From positions 1 through 41,874 of the forward strand of contig CAIRBD010000359.1 in the NCBI GenBank assembly GCA_903876745.1: a stretch of 41,874 nt of DNA, in the 5' to 3' direction. Each line of letters opens with the position of its first letter. Positions within the stretch are counted from its first letter, which is position 1. The stretch is from an uncultured Gemmatimonadota bacterium. Its GTDB lineage: Bacteria; Gemmatimonadota; Gemmatimonadetes; Gemmatimonadales; Gemmatimonadaceae. The notes beneath the pieces are model-generated. The model was given only the letters and a program-made list of their open reading frames with translations, had not been told where the DNA came from and searched no databases. Made by a program: the position numbers and the translations under genes. This document shows, piece by piece, positions 24,002-33,209 of this stretch.

Positions 24002-24108
24002 GTGAGGCACCGGAGAGGTGTTCGCCACGAACATCGGTGTTCGGCGGCCAAGCACAAGCCCCGGCGCCGTGAGGGCGGCGCCAGGGCGTGTGCTGCGATC
24101 ACGGGGCG

Positions 24109-24318
24109 TCAGGGCGCCTTGGTGACGTCGGAGGCCTGCGGTCCCTTCTGGCCCTGGACGATCTCGAACTCCACCTTGTCGCCTTCGGCGAGGGACTTGA
24201 ATCCTGCCGACTGAATCGCGCTGAAGTGCACGAAGACATCCGGTCCTCCTTCGCGGGAGATGAATCCGAATCCCTTCGCGTCATTGAACCACTTGACCGT
24301 GCCAGCGATGCGTGCCAT
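24109..24318 (-). CDS. Cold-shock protein (CspA family)
   Basis: This is a 69-residue OB-fold RNA chaperone. RNP1 is visible as KGFGFI and RNP2 as VFVHF, after the usual [11 protein letters not shown] opening. The ATG at 24318 is favoured over one 30 bases upstream because GAGGA sits about 7 bases before it and because family members begin near GTVKWF. It is flanked upstream by about 135 bases of leader before the hairpin at 24457. A long leader is common in csp genes and may control translation with temperature, but I see no definite structure. Confidence 0.95.
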   Translation of the reverse strand: MARIAGTVKWFNDAKGFGFISREGGPDVFVHFSAIQSAGFKSLAEGDKVEFEIVQGQKGPQASDVTKAP

Positions 24319-24456
24319 GAACCGTTCCTCGCTCCCGCCAGGGGGCAAAGTGAAGCACTCCCGTGTACTGCGCCCAAGGGGTTATGGACGCAGCACGAGA
24401 GCCGAGCCAGCGGTGCCCTGACGGGAAGCCGAGAGCTCACGGTTATTTAACGCCGT

Positions 24457-24484
24457 AACCCCCCAAGAGGTTCATTGGGGGGTT
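24457..24484 (+). terminator. Strong hairpin with T-rich tail on the plus side
   Basis: AACCCCCCAA (24457-24466) and TTGGGGGGTT (24475-24484) make a perfect 10-bp stem with an 8-base loop. GTTTTG follows on the plus strand. The adjacent genes are both on the minus strand, where the tail is only TTACGG then TTAAATAA. It probably separates the small zinc-ribbon gene from the cold-shock gene and also blocks antisense transcription. Confidence 0.6.
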
Positions 24485-24492
24485 GTTTTGGG

Positions 24493-24702
24493 TCAGGCGG
24501 CGCCGGCGATGTAGCGGGCGAAGCGTCCGCAGGCCGTGCAGCGGAGCGTGACCTGGCAGCGCGGGGGAGGAGGGAAGTCGCCGGGATCGCGTTCAATCGA
24601 GCCCGAGCAGGACGGGCACGAGAGGGGCGACCCATTTCGGTCGTTGGCGATGAGATTGAGGGCCTGGGCCGGATTGAAAGAGGCCGGGCGGGGCTTTCGC
24701 AT
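24493..24702 (-). CDS. Small zinc-ribbon protein
   Basis: This 69-residue protein is not assigned to a named family. It has two CxxC pairs, CPSC near residue 29 and CTAC near residue 55, spaced as in a zinc ribbon, separated by PPPPR. GGAG sits 5 bases before the ATG, which supports the gene. It has no signal peptide. Possible roles include nucleic-acid or protein binding. It lies between the fumarase terminator and a strong hairpin, so it is probably its own transcription unit. Confidence 0.6.
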   Translation of the reverse strand: MRKPRPASFNPAQALNLIANDRNGSPLSCPSCSGSIERDPGDFPPPPRCQVTLRCTACGRFARYIAGAA

Positions 24703-24770
24703 GCAATCTCCAGTTGGTCATGGGGCGCGACGGTGACAGACACCGTTGCTACAACGAGTGAAAACTAAAC

Positions 24771-24801
24771 GGGTCCGGCCCAATTCCGAAGGGCCGGACC
24801 C
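24771..24801 (-). terminator. Intrinsic terminator of the fumarase gene
   Basis: GGGTCCGGCCC (24771-24781) and GGGCCGGACCC (24791-24801) form a perfect 11-bp stem with a 9-base loop. Read on the minus strand it is followed by GTTTAGTTTTC, a U-rich tail. It lies 43 bases downstream of the fumarase stop codon. Confidence 0.8.
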
Positions 24802-24843
24802 GATTATTCGGCGTGTTTTCGCTCGAATTCCGTCTTTGAGAGC

Positions 24844-26367
24844 CTATCCGACGGCGATCGGGAGCTCCCGGATGCGTTTCTGCCATTCCGCGGGTCCGCT
24901 TTCGTGCACATTCCGGCCCTCGGCGTCCACGGCGACGGTCACGGGCATGTCTTCCACGGTGAACTCGTAGATCGCCTCCATGCCGAGCTCAGGGAACGCG
25001 ATACAACGCGACGCCCGGATGGCCTTGGACACGAGATAGGCTGCGCCGCCGATCGCCATCAGATACGCCGCGCGGTGCTTGCGGATCGCCTCGAGCCCGG
25101 CCGGACCGCGTTCGGCTTTGCCGACCATCGCGATGAGTCCGGTCTTCTCGAGCATCATCTCGGTGAACTTGTCCATGCGGGTCGCGGTGGTCGGCCCGGC
25201 CGGACCGACCACTTCATCGCGCACCGGATCGACGGGGCCGACGTAGTAGATCATGCGATTCGTGAAGTCGACGCCCGGCGGCAATCCCTCACCGCTCGCG
25301 TACAGGTCGGCGATCCGCTTGTGCGCCGCGTCGCGTCCGGTGAGCAGCTTGCCGTTGAGCAACAGTCGATCACCGGCGGTCCAGCTCGCAACCTCGTCGC
25401 GCGTGAGCGTGTCGAGGTTCACGTGCTTCGCATTGCGGTCGGGGCGCCACGTCACGTCGGGCCAATCGGACAGTTTCGGCACGGGAAGATGTGCCGCGCC
25501 GGACCCGTCGAGCGTGAAGTGCGCGTGGCGGGTGGCCGCGCAGTTGGGGATCATCGCGACGGGCTTCGATGCCGCGTGTGTCGGGTAGTCGAGGATCTTC
25601 ACGTCGAGTACCGTGGAGAGTCCGCCGAGTCCCTGCGCGCCGATGCCGAGGGCGTTCACCTTGTCGAAGAGTTCGATGCGCAGCTCTTCAATCTTATTCT
25701 GCGGGCCGCGCGCCTTGAGCTGTGTCATGTCGATGTTGCCCATCAGCGACTCCTTCGCCAGCAGCATGGCCTTCTCCGCGCTGCCGCCGATACCGATGCC
25801 GAGCATGCCGGGCGGACACCACCCGGCGCCCATCAACGGGACGGTCTTGAGCACCCAGTCGACGATGGAGTCGCTCGGATTGAGCATGACGAATTTCGTC
25901 TTGTTCTCCGAACCGCCGCCCTTCGCGGCGACCTTCACGTCGACCGTGTCACCGGGCACGAGTTGCACGTGGATGACGGCGGGCGTGTTGTCCTTCGTGT
26001 TCTTGCGGCCGAATGCCGGGTCGGCGACGATCGATGCGCGGAGCACGTTGTCGGGCTGCAGATACGCGCGGCGCACGCCCTCGTTCACCATGTCCTCGAG
26101 CGACATCGTGGCGTCCCAGCGCACGTTCATCCCGACTTTCAGGAAGACGACGACGATGCCGGTGTCCTGACAGATGGGGCGGTGCCCCTCGGCGCACATC
26201 CGCGAGTTGGTGAGGATCTGCGCGATAGCGTCTTTGGCGGCCGGCGACTGTTCCTTCTCGTACGCGTCGCCGAGCGCCGTGATGTAATCCACGGGATGGA
26301 AATACGAGATGTGCTGGAGCGCGTCCTGGATGGACTGTATGAGGTCGTCCTGCTTGATGACGGTCAC
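24844..26367 (-). CDS. Fumarate hydratase, class I (iron-sulfur)
   Basis: This TCA-cycle enzyme interconverts fumarate and malate with an oxygen-sensitive 4Fe-4S cluster. The protein is 507 residues with both halves of the class I family (alpha and beta parts fused, as in FumA). The cluster cysteines are Cys66 (RPICQDTG), Cys184 (GAGWCPPG) and Cys276 (IPNCAATRH), with spacing like E. coli FumA (105, 224, 318). The start is GTG with AGGA about 9 bases upstream. A possible promoter is CTGACA (26428-26423) with TAGAAT (26403-26398), though the 19-base spacer is long. An excellent terminator follows. Fumarate is also the by-product of argH in this window. Confidence 0.95.
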   Translation of the reverse strand: MTVIKQDDLIQSIQDALQHISYFHPVDYITALGDAYEKEQSPAAKDAIAQILTNSRMCAEGHRPICQDTGIVVVFLKVGMNVRWDATMSLEDMVNEGVRRAYLQPDNVLRASIVADPAFGRKNTKDNTPAVIHVQLVPGDTVDVKVAAKGGGSENKTKFVMLNPSDSIVDWVLKTVPLMGAGWCPPGMLGIGIGGSAEKAMLLAKESLMGNIDMTQLKARGPQNKIEELRIELFDKVNALGIGAQGLGGLSTVLDVKILDYPTHAASKPVAMIPNCAATRHAHFTLDGSGAAHLPVPKLSDWPDVTWRPDRNAKHVNLDTLTRDEVASWTAGDRLLLNGKLLTGRDAAHKRIADLYASGEGLPPGVDFTNRMIYYVGPVDPVRDEVVGPAGPTTATRMDKFTEMMLEKTGLIAMVGKAERGPAGLEAIRKHRAAYLMAIGGAAYLVSKAIRASRCIAFPELGMEAIYEFTVEDMPVTVAVDAEGRNVHESGPAEWQKRIRELPIAVG

Positions 26368-26397
26368 GTGGCGGGTCCTGTGGTGAAGGCTGCCTGA

Positions 26398-26428
26398 ATT
26401 CTAGCCGCGGCATGCACGCCGGTGTCAG
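26398..26428 (-). promoter_or_regulatory. Possible promoter of fumarase
   Basis: On the minus strand, CTGACA (26428-26423) lies 19 bases before TAGAAT (26403-26398), which matches the -10 consensus at 5 of 6 positions. The predicted leader is about 25 bases. The long spacer lowers confidence. Confidence 0.35.
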
Positions 26429-26527
26429 GCAAATGCCGGTAAACGTGGCGGCGATTCACACCGGCAGGGAGACGGCGGTCGCATCCCGCGTGTCGCCGTG
26501 GGGCGGGGCATCGCGAGCGGTCTACGC

Positions 26528-29500
26528 TCAGCGAACGCCGCGGTCGAGTGTGTCGCGCACGAACCCGGCGAGTTCGGTGATGGAGAACGGCTTGCTCAAC
26601 ACGGCGTGGTCATGCGGCAGCCCGACACCCGTGGGCGCGGGTTCGGTGTAGCCCGACATGAAGGCGACGCGAACGGCAGGCCAGTGCGTGTGCAGATGCG
26701 CCGCGAGTTCGGGACCGCCGAGGCGGGGCATGCGCACGTCCGTGAGGACAAGGGCGAAATCGCCGCGGGCCGCCTCGACCACGCGAAGGGCATCCTGTCC
26801 ATCAACGGCGGTGACCACCGTGTAGCCCAGGGTGCGGAGCAGGCGTTCGGCCACGGCGCGCACTGTTTCCTCATCTTCCACGAGAAGGATGCGCTCGGAT
26901 CCTCGCGTCTGTTTCTGCGGTTCCGCGTCCGCCGCCGGCGTCTCGCCCGTGGTGCTGGCATCGCGCGGCAGGTACGCTGAGAATGTGGTGCCGTGGCCTT
27001 CCAGGGAATCGACGAGGATATGGCCGCCGTACTGCGTGATGATGCCATACGAGACCGCGAGCCCGAGTCCCGTGCCCTTGCCGAGGGCCTTCGTCGTGAA
27101 GAAGGGCTCGAACAGACGGGCCAGCGTATCTGGAGCCATCCCGACACCGGAGTCCTTCACCTCGAGCACGACATAATCGCCGGGCACGAGATCGGGATGC
27201 TTGGCTGAGAACGCGGCGTCCACGGTGACGGCCCGCGAACGGATATGCAACGTGCCGCCGGCGGGCATCGCATCGCGCGCATTCACTGCGAGGTTCACGA
27301 CCACCTGTTCGAGTTGTCCCGGGTCGACGCGCACGCTCCATTCCCCCTCGAGCGCCTCAGTCGCGCAGGTGATCTCTTCGGGGAGCAGCCGTGCGACGAG
27401 CTTCTCGACCCGCAGGATGAGTTCGCCGATGCTGAGGAGGCGCGGACGCCCCTTCTGCTTGCGCGCGAACGTGAGGAGTTGCGCGGTGAGATCCGTGGCG
27501 CGTTTGGCGGCGAGGTGGATCTCGGCGACGTCGGCCCGCGTCGCGTCGGTCAGGGTGGTGTCGAACGCCATCAACTCCGCGTGGCCCACGACCGCCGTCA
27601 GCATGTTGTTGAGGTCGTGGGCGATGCCGCCCGCGAGTCGGCCCACGCTCTCCATCTTCTGCGCGTGCAGCAGTTCGTGTTCGAGTCGTTCGCGCGTGGC
27701 GAGCGCTTCGGTGCGGTCGTCGACGAGGCGCTGGAGCATGGCGCTGTGTTCGTGCAGGCGTCCGACGCGGAACCGGTAGAAGGTGGCGGCCGTGGTCGTC
27801 GCCACCGCGACGATGAGGACCCAGAACCAGGCACTGCGTGTGAGTGGCGGCGTGCTGATGAGGACCACTTGCACGGGTACGCGCGTGACGACGCCGTCGG
27901 CGGTCTCGGCTTTCACGCGGAACGTCAGCCGTCCACGAGGCAGGTCCTCGTAGGTGGCGACACGATCATCCGATTTCAGTTCTTTCCACGTCGAATCGAC
28001 GCCTTCGAGCTGGTACCAGAGGCGGAGACTCGACGGAGTGGCGAGTACGGTGGCGGTGAACTCGATGGAGACGCGGTGCGCGCCCCGCGGGATCGTGACG
28101 ACGCTGTCTGCCGCGATCGCGACACCGTCCGCGACCACGCGCTCCACATACGCTTTCGGCTCGGTGGAATCGACGGGGATGGCGGCGGGGTCGAGCACGA
28201 CGAGCCCCGCGGTGGTCGGCAGCCAGAGCCGTCCATCGGGAGCGCGCGTCCCCGAGGAGTTCCCGGCCTTGCCGAAATCATCACTGCGCATGCCGTCGGA
28301 CTTGGTGAACACGCGGTTCGGGATCCGGTGGTCGGGTTTCTCGAGATACGCGATCAGGTCGGCTTTCCGCACGCGCTGCAAGCCACTGCCGGACGTGAAC
28401 CAGAGCGATCCATGCCCGTCGTCGATGATCTGCAGGACGTTGGAGAACAGCCCCGTGCGTTCGGTCGGGAAGAACCGGAGTGAATCGCCCCGGATGAAGA
28501 TGAGGCCTTTGCGGTAATCGCCGACCCATACGCCGTCGCCGTCGGTGTGGACCGTCATCGGGTGGGTGATCGAATCCCGGACGGCGGGGGCGAAGGGCAC
28601 CATCGAATCGCCGTCGATCACGAAGAGGGCGCTACCGGCCACCCAGATGCGGTGTGTCGAGTCTTCGGCGATGGTGTAGATGCGCCCGTGCACCATGCCG
28701 TCTCGGTGTTTCATCACCACACGTCCGTTGGGGCCCTCGACCGAGACGGAGCTCGCGGAACCGATCCAGAGTCGGTTGCGTGAATCTTCGGTGATCGTGC
28801 GCACTTCGGTGGGCTGTTGTAGGCCCATCGCGGCGGTCTGATCGGTGAATCGATCCCCGACGAGTCTTGCAACGCCTGCTTTCGTACCGACCCACACCGA
28901 TCCGTCGCGGCGGCGATGACTCGTGAAGACGACGTCGGATGGCAATCCGTCGGCCGTGGTGAAGTGTCTGGCGGTCCCGTCGCGGTTGATACGGATGGCG
29001 CCGTCGCTTCCGGAGCCGATCCATGCCGTGCCGTCGGGGAGCACATTCGCGGACCAGAGGAGCGACGTGGACCAGGGGCCCGGCGCGTCGAAGTTACGGA
29101 TGGTGGGTTTTCGAACCCGCGTCAATCCATCGCTGGTGGCGGCCCAGAGATTGTCTTCGCCGTCAACGAACACGTCGAGCGTGTTGTTGTCGGCGAGCCC
29201 TTCGTTCGTTCCCATCGAACGGAAATGTTCGTCGGCTTCGAGCCGTGCGATACCTCCTCCCAGCGTGCCGACCCAGATCACCCCGTCGCGTTGCTGCGCG
29301 ATGCTGTTGACGTACGCCGAGCGGAGTCCGTCCCGGACAGTGAACACGCGTTCCACGCGGAATGCGCCGCCGGTCGCACGCACGAGATGCGCCAGGCCAC
29401 GCTCCGTTCCGACCCAGAGCGAGCCATCGTGCGCCCGCAGGATGCGGAGCACACGGACGGAGCCGAACGGTACGAGGGGTTGGTCGACCGTGCCATTCCG

Positions 29501-30118
29501 GACGCGAAGGAGCCCTGTCTCGGTCCCGATCCACACGGCGCCACTGTCATCTTCCGTGATCGTGTACACGTTGGAAGCAGGGACGCCGGAGACCGGTTCG
29601 AAACCATCTCCCTTCCGTTTCGCCGCGCCGTCGCGTGTGCCCGCCCAGATCCCGCCGTTACGATCTTCGTAGACGACGTTCGTCACGTTGTCGGGGAGTC
29701 CCTGTGCGACCGTGAACGCCCGAAAGCGCCCTGCGTGGAACTCGACGGCACCGCTGTGTTCCGTGGCGAGCCAGAGGTCGCCCGACCGGGTCTCAACGAG
29801 GCCGCGAATGTAATTGTCGGGAAACCCTTCCGATGCGCTGTTTGTGGCGAAATCCTTGACCCGGAAGCGCACTCCGTCGAACGAGGCGAGTCCACCATCC
29901 GTGGCGAGTCGTAGATAGCCGTCGCGCGTCTGGATGATGCCGCGCACGCCGTTGCCGGGAATGCCGCGGGACCAAGTCTCATGCACGACGCGATCGCCGA
30001 GCGACTCGCCTCCGGCGCGCTGCGCGGGCAGCCGCACGGTGAGCATCGCAAAAGCGCCGGCGGCCGCGATGCGGACGACGGCGTGCACGGACGCGCAGCG
30101 GCGCACGAGCAGGATCAT
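26528..30118 (-). CDS. Hybrid two-component sensor with propeller sensor domain and receiver
   Basis: This is a 1196-residue membrane sensor. Order: signal peptide 1-33; two-component propeller repeats about 45-640 (repeated D.G.LW.GT-like units such as DGSLWVGT and NGGIWAGT) forming a periplasmic sensor; Y_Y_Y domain about 670-755; one membrane helix 763-781; coiled coil and HisKA with phospho-acceptor His834 (GGIAHDLNN); HATPase with N box 941-950, DSGVGM and GKGTGLGLA; receiver about 1075-1190 with phospho-acceptor Asp1127 (LTDVRMPR). Unlike Bacteroides HTCS regulators it has no DNA-binding domain, so the signal must pass to another protein. The fumarase gene lies downstream on the same strand, 160 bases away. 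The ligand may be a glycan or peptide. Confidence 0.92.
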   Translation of the reverse strand: MILLVRRCASVHAVVRIAAAGAFAMLTVRLPAQRAGGESLGDRVVHETWSRGIPGNGVRGIIQTRDGYLRLATDGGLASFDGVRFRVKDFATNSASEGFPDNYIRGLVETRSGDLWLATEHSGAVEFHAGRFRAFTVAQGLPDNVTNVVYEDRNGGIWAGTRDGAAKRKGDGFEPVSGVPASNVYTITEDDSGAVWIGTETGLLRVRNGTVDQPLVPFGSVRVLRILRAHDGSLWVGTERGLAHLVRATGGAFRVERVFTVRDGLRSAYVNSIAQQRDGVIWVGTLGGGIARLEADEHFRSMGTNEGLADNNTLDVFVDGEDNLWAATSDGLTRVRKPTIRNFDAPGPWSTSLLWSANVLPDGTAWIGSGSDGAIRINRDGTARHFTTADGLPSDVVFTSHRRRDGSVWVGTKAGVARLVGDRFTDQTAAMGLQQPTEVRTITEDSRNRLWIGSASSVSVEGPNGRVVMKHRDGMVHGRIYTIAEDSTHRIWVAGSALFVIDGDSMVPFAPAVRDSITHPMTVHTDGDGVWVGDYRKGLIFIRGDSLRFFPTERTGLFSNVLQIIDDGHGSLWFTSGSGLQRVRKADLIAYLEKPDHRIPNRVFTKSDGMRSDDFGKAGNSSGTRAPDGRLWLPTTAGLVVLDPAAIPVDSTEPKAYVERVVADGVAIAADSVVTIPRGAHRVSIEFTATVLATPSSLRLWYQLEGVDSTWKELKSDDRVATYEDLPRGRLTFRVKAETADGVVTRVPVQVVLISTPPLTRSAWFWVLIVAVATTTAATFYRFRVGRLHEHSAMLQRLVDDRTEALATRERLEHELLHAQKMESVGRLAGGIAHDLNNMLTAVVGHAELMAFDTTLTDATRADVAEIHLAAKRATDLTAQLLTFARKQKGRPRLLSIGELILRVEKLVARLLPEEITCATEALEGEWSVRVDPGQLEQVVVNLAVNARDAMPAGGTLHIRSRAVTVDAAFSAKHPDLVPGDYVVLEVKDSGVGMAPDTLARLFEPFFTTKALGKGTGLGLAVSYGIITQYGGHILVDSLEGHGTTFSAYLPRDASTTGETPAADAEPQKQTRGSERILLVEDEETVRAVAERLLRTLGYTVVTAVDGQDALRVVEAARGDFALVLTDVRMPRLGGPELAAHLHTHWPAVRVAFMSGYTEPAPTGVGLPHDHAVLSKPFSITELAGFVRDTLDRGVR

Positions 30119-30175
30119 GCGGGAAGTATCGGCGCTAGTGGAGCGCGGGGCCAGTGAGCGGCACGTGCGGGTGTG

Positions 30176-31420
30176 TCAGGTACTGCGCGGCGAGAGGGTT
30201 ACGCGACGGAGCTTCTGGAGTGAGCGGATGCTCCATATCCCGACGGCTGGACCGAGGGCGAGCATCGGGAAGGCGAGTCCCCATCCCACGGCGCGCACGA
30301 CTGGAGGGACGGCTTGGATGGTGAACGTCGTGAGAAGGAAGCCAAGCGACGTCTGGACCGTCAGCGCGGTGCCGACGGCATGTGCCGGCACACTCTCCGT
30401 GACGAGCACGCTGAACTGCGCCGAGTCGGCGATCACGAAGAACCCCCAGGCGAGCGCCACCGGCACGAGTAGCCAGAGGCTACGGCCGAAGGTCAGCCCG
30501 ATTAACAAGGCACAGGCGCCGCTCGCGGCCATGGCCCACATCACGAGTCGCTCCCGCCCGAAGCGATCCGATGCCACGCCACCCCAGATGCATCCGAGCC
30601 CGCCGACCGCGATGACGCCGAAGGCAAGGAGCGATGCTTCGGGCGATGTCGAGGCGATCGAGGTCCCGGTCTGCGCCGTGAGACTTGCGGCGACGAAGGC
30701 GGGGATCCAGGTCCAAAACGAATACAGCTCGGCCATGTGCCCGAGATATCCACCCATCGCCAGTCGCCACTCGCGATCACACGTCACGGACGCCACCAGC
30801 CCCCACGAGAATGGCCGCTGCGGGAACTCGTACGGGCCATCGCGATATCCAAGCATGACGATGAGTGCGGCGAGCACCGCGCTCGCCGATGCCGCGAGCA
30901 CCACGGGTGCGACGCCCGCCCCCGGGAACGCGTGCACGAGGTACGGTCCCGCCTTGCCGACCGTCAGTGCCCCAACGACCGTGCCGACGGCGAGTCCGCG
31001 TCGCGCGCGAAACCACGTCGCGGCCATCTTCATCGCGGGCGGATAGACTCCGGCGAGAAAGAATCCCGCGGCGAATCGAGAGAGCAATGCCGGCGGGAAC
31101 CCTGAGGCGAATGCCAGCCACGCGTTGCTCGCCGCGCCGGCGAGCGCCGCCGCTGCGAAGAGGCGATTCGCGGGTATGATGTCCGCCAGATTGAACACCG
31201 CAGACAGCGCCGTGCCGACGACGAATCCGATCTGCACCATGGTCGTGAGCCAACCGACCTGCTCCCCGGTCAACTGCCAACGCGCCTGAAGAATCGGCGC
31301 GACGGCACTACCACTGAACCACAGCGACATCCCGAGCAGCTCGGCCGTGGCGAGCAGCCCGAGCATCCGCCATCGGTCGGGATGCGAGTCGTCAGCGACC
31401 GGCGTTGGGTGCGCTGCCAC
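30176..31420 (-). CDS. MFS transporter
   Basis: This is a 414-residue integral membrane protein with about 12 hydrophobic segments. The cytoplasmic loop between segments 2 and 3 is poorly conserved, but WFRARRGLAVGTVVGALTVGKAGPYL and ASDRFGRERLVMW fit the major facilitator superfamily. The GTG at 31420 overlaps the glycosyltransferase gene by 29 bases, while the ATG at 31366 (MLGLLATAELLGMSLWFSG) avoids the overlap; neither has a Shine-Dalgarno sequence. It is last in a run starting at the SPFH gene. Substrate unknown; the flavour is close to cyanate/nitrate-type or drug exporters. Confidence 0.87.
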   Translation of the reverse strand: MAAHPTPVADDSHPDRWRMLGLLATAELLGMSLWFSGSAVAPILQARWQLTGEQVGWLTTMVQIGFVVGTALSAVFNLADIIPANRLFAAAALAGAASNAWLAFASGFPPALLSRFAAGFFLAGVYPPAMKMAATWFRARRGLAVGTVVGALTVGKAGPYLVHAFPGAGVAPVVLAASASAVLAALIVMLGYRDGPYEFPQRPFSWGLVASVTCDREWRLAMGGYLGHMAELYSFWTWIPAFVAASLTAQTGTSIASTSPEASLLAFGVIAVGGLGCIWGGVASDRFGRERLVMWAMAASGACALLIGLTFGRSLWLLVPVALAWGFFVIADSAQFSVLVTESVPAHAVGTALTVQTSLGFLLTTFTIQAVPPVVRAVGWGLAFPMLALGPAVGIWSIRSLQKLRRVTLSPRST

Positions 31421-32375
31421 GTCGGCGGAGTGAGGCGATGTCGAACAGCGCGCGGAACAGCCGCGGCGACCTTCCAAGCAACCAGGCCTGCGCACTCGGC
31501 ACGTGGGAATGCGATCGCGCGGCGGCATCCACGATCTGCTCGCGCGGTGCCCCGCTGCGCAGCAGCGACTTGCCGAGCGCGAGCCACGCCGTGGCCGAGC
31601 GCCGTCGCGCCGCGTCGTGAATGGCACCGAATGTGGGCTCGGCGAGCACCGCGTCCCACGTATACGCGGCCCCCCGATACCAGTCGGGTCGGCCCGCGGT
31701 GGTGGCCGACGTCGCGTGGAACCGCCACCGTGTGAGTCGCTTCGGGGAATACCAGTACGGACGGCCTTCCGTCGCCATCGCGTAGTGCAGCCACAGGTCG
31801 TACGCCGGCCCGCACGCATCGGGAATCGGATGGCGTTGCGCGACGTCGGTGCGAATGAGCGCCGAGATCGCGGCCGGCACGGCCTGCGACGCGAGCAGTG
31901 GCAAGACGTCGGTGATCCGTCCCTCGGGGAGCGATGAACGTCCCCAATGCGCGCTCATCCGATCGGTGTACGCGTGGTCGATGTCACCGGCGGCATCCAT
32001 GAACCAATGATCGGAAAATGCGAGGACGCCGTCGGGATTCGCGTCGAGCGCCGGCACGAGTTCGCTGAGGAAATCCGGCTCCCACGTGTCGTCGTGGCCG
32101 AGCAGGGCGAGATACGGCGTGCGCACCTCGGCCACGGCGCGCCGATTGTTCTCCGCGGCTTCGACGACGCGCCCGTTGTGGCGATACGAGACGCGATTCC
32201 CGAACCCCGAGACGAATGCGCGCACGGCATCGTCGGCGCCGCTGTCGGTGACGAGCACACAGGCCGGGACGCGCTGCGCGAGCACGCTCTCGATGGCCGC
32301 GCGGAGGTACTCGAAGTCGGGCCGAAAGGTGGAGAGCACCGCGGTGACGCGCGGTTCGCCGCCGGGCGCGCTCAT
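31392..32375 (-). CDS. Family 2 glycosyltransferase
   Basis: This is a 327-residue GT-A enzyme starting at the ATG at 32375, which overlaps the upstream stop by 4 bases (ATGA). Visible are VTAVLSTFRPDFEYLRAAIES at the N-terminus, CVLVTDSGADDAV, and YLALLGHDDTWEPDFL with the DD metal-binding site near residue 94. The C-terminal 130 residues are helical and specific to this subgroup. It pairs with the glycosyltransferase directly upstream; the two probably act on the same envelope glycan. Donor sugar unknown. Confidence 0.83.
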   Translation of the reverse strand: MSAPGGEPRVTAVLSTFRPDFEYLRAAIESVLAQRVPACVLVTDSGADDAVRAFVSGFGNRVSYRHNGRVVEAAENNRRAVAEVRTPYLALLGHDDTWEPDFLSELVPALDANPDGVLAFSDHWFMDAAGDIDHAYTDRMSAHWGRSSLPEGRITDVLPLLASQAVPAAISALIRTDVAQRHPIPDACGPAYDLWLHYAMATEGRPYWYSPKRLTRWRFHATSATTAGRPDWYRGAAYTWDAVLAEPTFGAIHDAARRRSATAWLALGKSLLRSGAPREQIVDAAARSHSHVPSAQAWLLGRSPRLFRALFDIASLRRRGSAPNAGR

Positions 32376-33205
32376 CGCAGGGCGCGCCACCAGCCGCGCC
32401 AGCACCACACGATGTCGACCAGCTCCACCATCCACGAGAGGGCGGCGCTCGCTCCGTCGCGCGAGAAGGGCGCGCGCATGATCGAGCGCCAGCGCACGCG
32501 CGTGACGTCGATCAACCGGCGGCCGAGGCGGAACGGGCGATGATGGATGGTCGAGAACAGCACCTCCGCAGCGTGCACGCGCCCCCAGGCCGTGCCCCAC
32601 GGTTCGCGGCGCGGTGGATGATCCACGACGGCGTCGGGCGCGAACCGCCACGGCACTTTCGCGGCGAGTGCGCGCTCTCGCAGATCGACGTCCTCCATGT
32701 GCGGCACGCGAAACCGCTCGTCAAAGCCGCCGAGCGCGTCGAACGCCGTGCGGCGCACGGCGATGTTGCACGACCACCAGTAGCCGCCGCGTTCGTTCAC
32801 CGGCGCATGCTCGCGTGGCGACCGCAGTCCCGCACGGCAGACCGTACGTCCTTCCACCACATCGACGCCGTCGCTCGCGGCGGCGATGGTGCCGAGCCAG
32901 TCGCGGTCGGGGAGGGTGTCATCATCGGTGAAGACCAGCCACTCGCCGGTGGTCGCGCGGGCGCCGGCGTTCCTGTTGGACGCAGGGCCGCGCTGCGGCC
33001 CCGTCACATGTCGCGCCCACGGATACGCCCGGGAGAGCAGTGCGCGCGTCTCGGCGGCACCACCGTCGTCCGCCACGATCACTTCGTACTGCGACGCGTC
33101 GAGGGACTGCGCGCCCGGCGCGAGCCGGTCGAGGCATCGAACGAGCGTCTCCGGACGATTGCGCGTCGGCACGACGACCGACAGTATCGGGGCCGCCGCG
33201 GTCAC
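32372..33205 (-). CDS. Family 2 glycosyltransferase
   Basis: This is a 277-residue enzyme with a GTG start, 4 bases after the exoribonuclease gene. Motifs: LSVVVPTRNRPETLVRCL at the N-terminus, YEVIVADDGG, NRNAGARATTGEWLVFTDDDTLPD with the DXD site near residue 94, and WWSCNIAVRRTAFDALGGFDERF, followed by the catalytic-base region MEDVDLRERAL. Its stop overlaps the next glycosyltransferase gene. Likely function: addition of a sugar in envelope polysaccharide or lipid-glycan synthesis. Confidence 0.85.
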   Translation of the reverse strand: MTAAAPILSVVVPTRNRPETLVRCLDRLAPGAQSLDASQYEVIVADDGGAAETRALLSRAYPWARHVTGPQRGPASNRNAGARATTGEWLVFTDDDTLPDRDWLGTIAAASDGVDVVEGRTVCRAGLRSPREHAPVNERGGYWWSCNIAVRRTAFDALGGFDERFRVPHMEDVDLRERALAAKVPWRFAPDAVVDHPPRREPWGTAWGRVHAAEVLFSTIHHRPFRLGRRLIDVTRVRWRSIMRAPFSRDGASAALSWMVELVDIVWCWRGWWRALR

Positions 33206-33209
33206 GCGC

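Noticed and set aside
22526-24214. Plus-strand frame of 562 codons
   Set aside because: Mostly antisense of the VanX-type gene. The small gene at 22554 in a different frame has a better ribosome site.
24904-26397. Plus-strand frame of 497 codons
   Set aside because: Antisense of class I fumarase. No domain is recognisable in it.
27245-28483. Plus-strand frame of 412 codons
   Set aside because: Antisense of the hybrid sensor; the amino acid make-up is that of a shadow frame.
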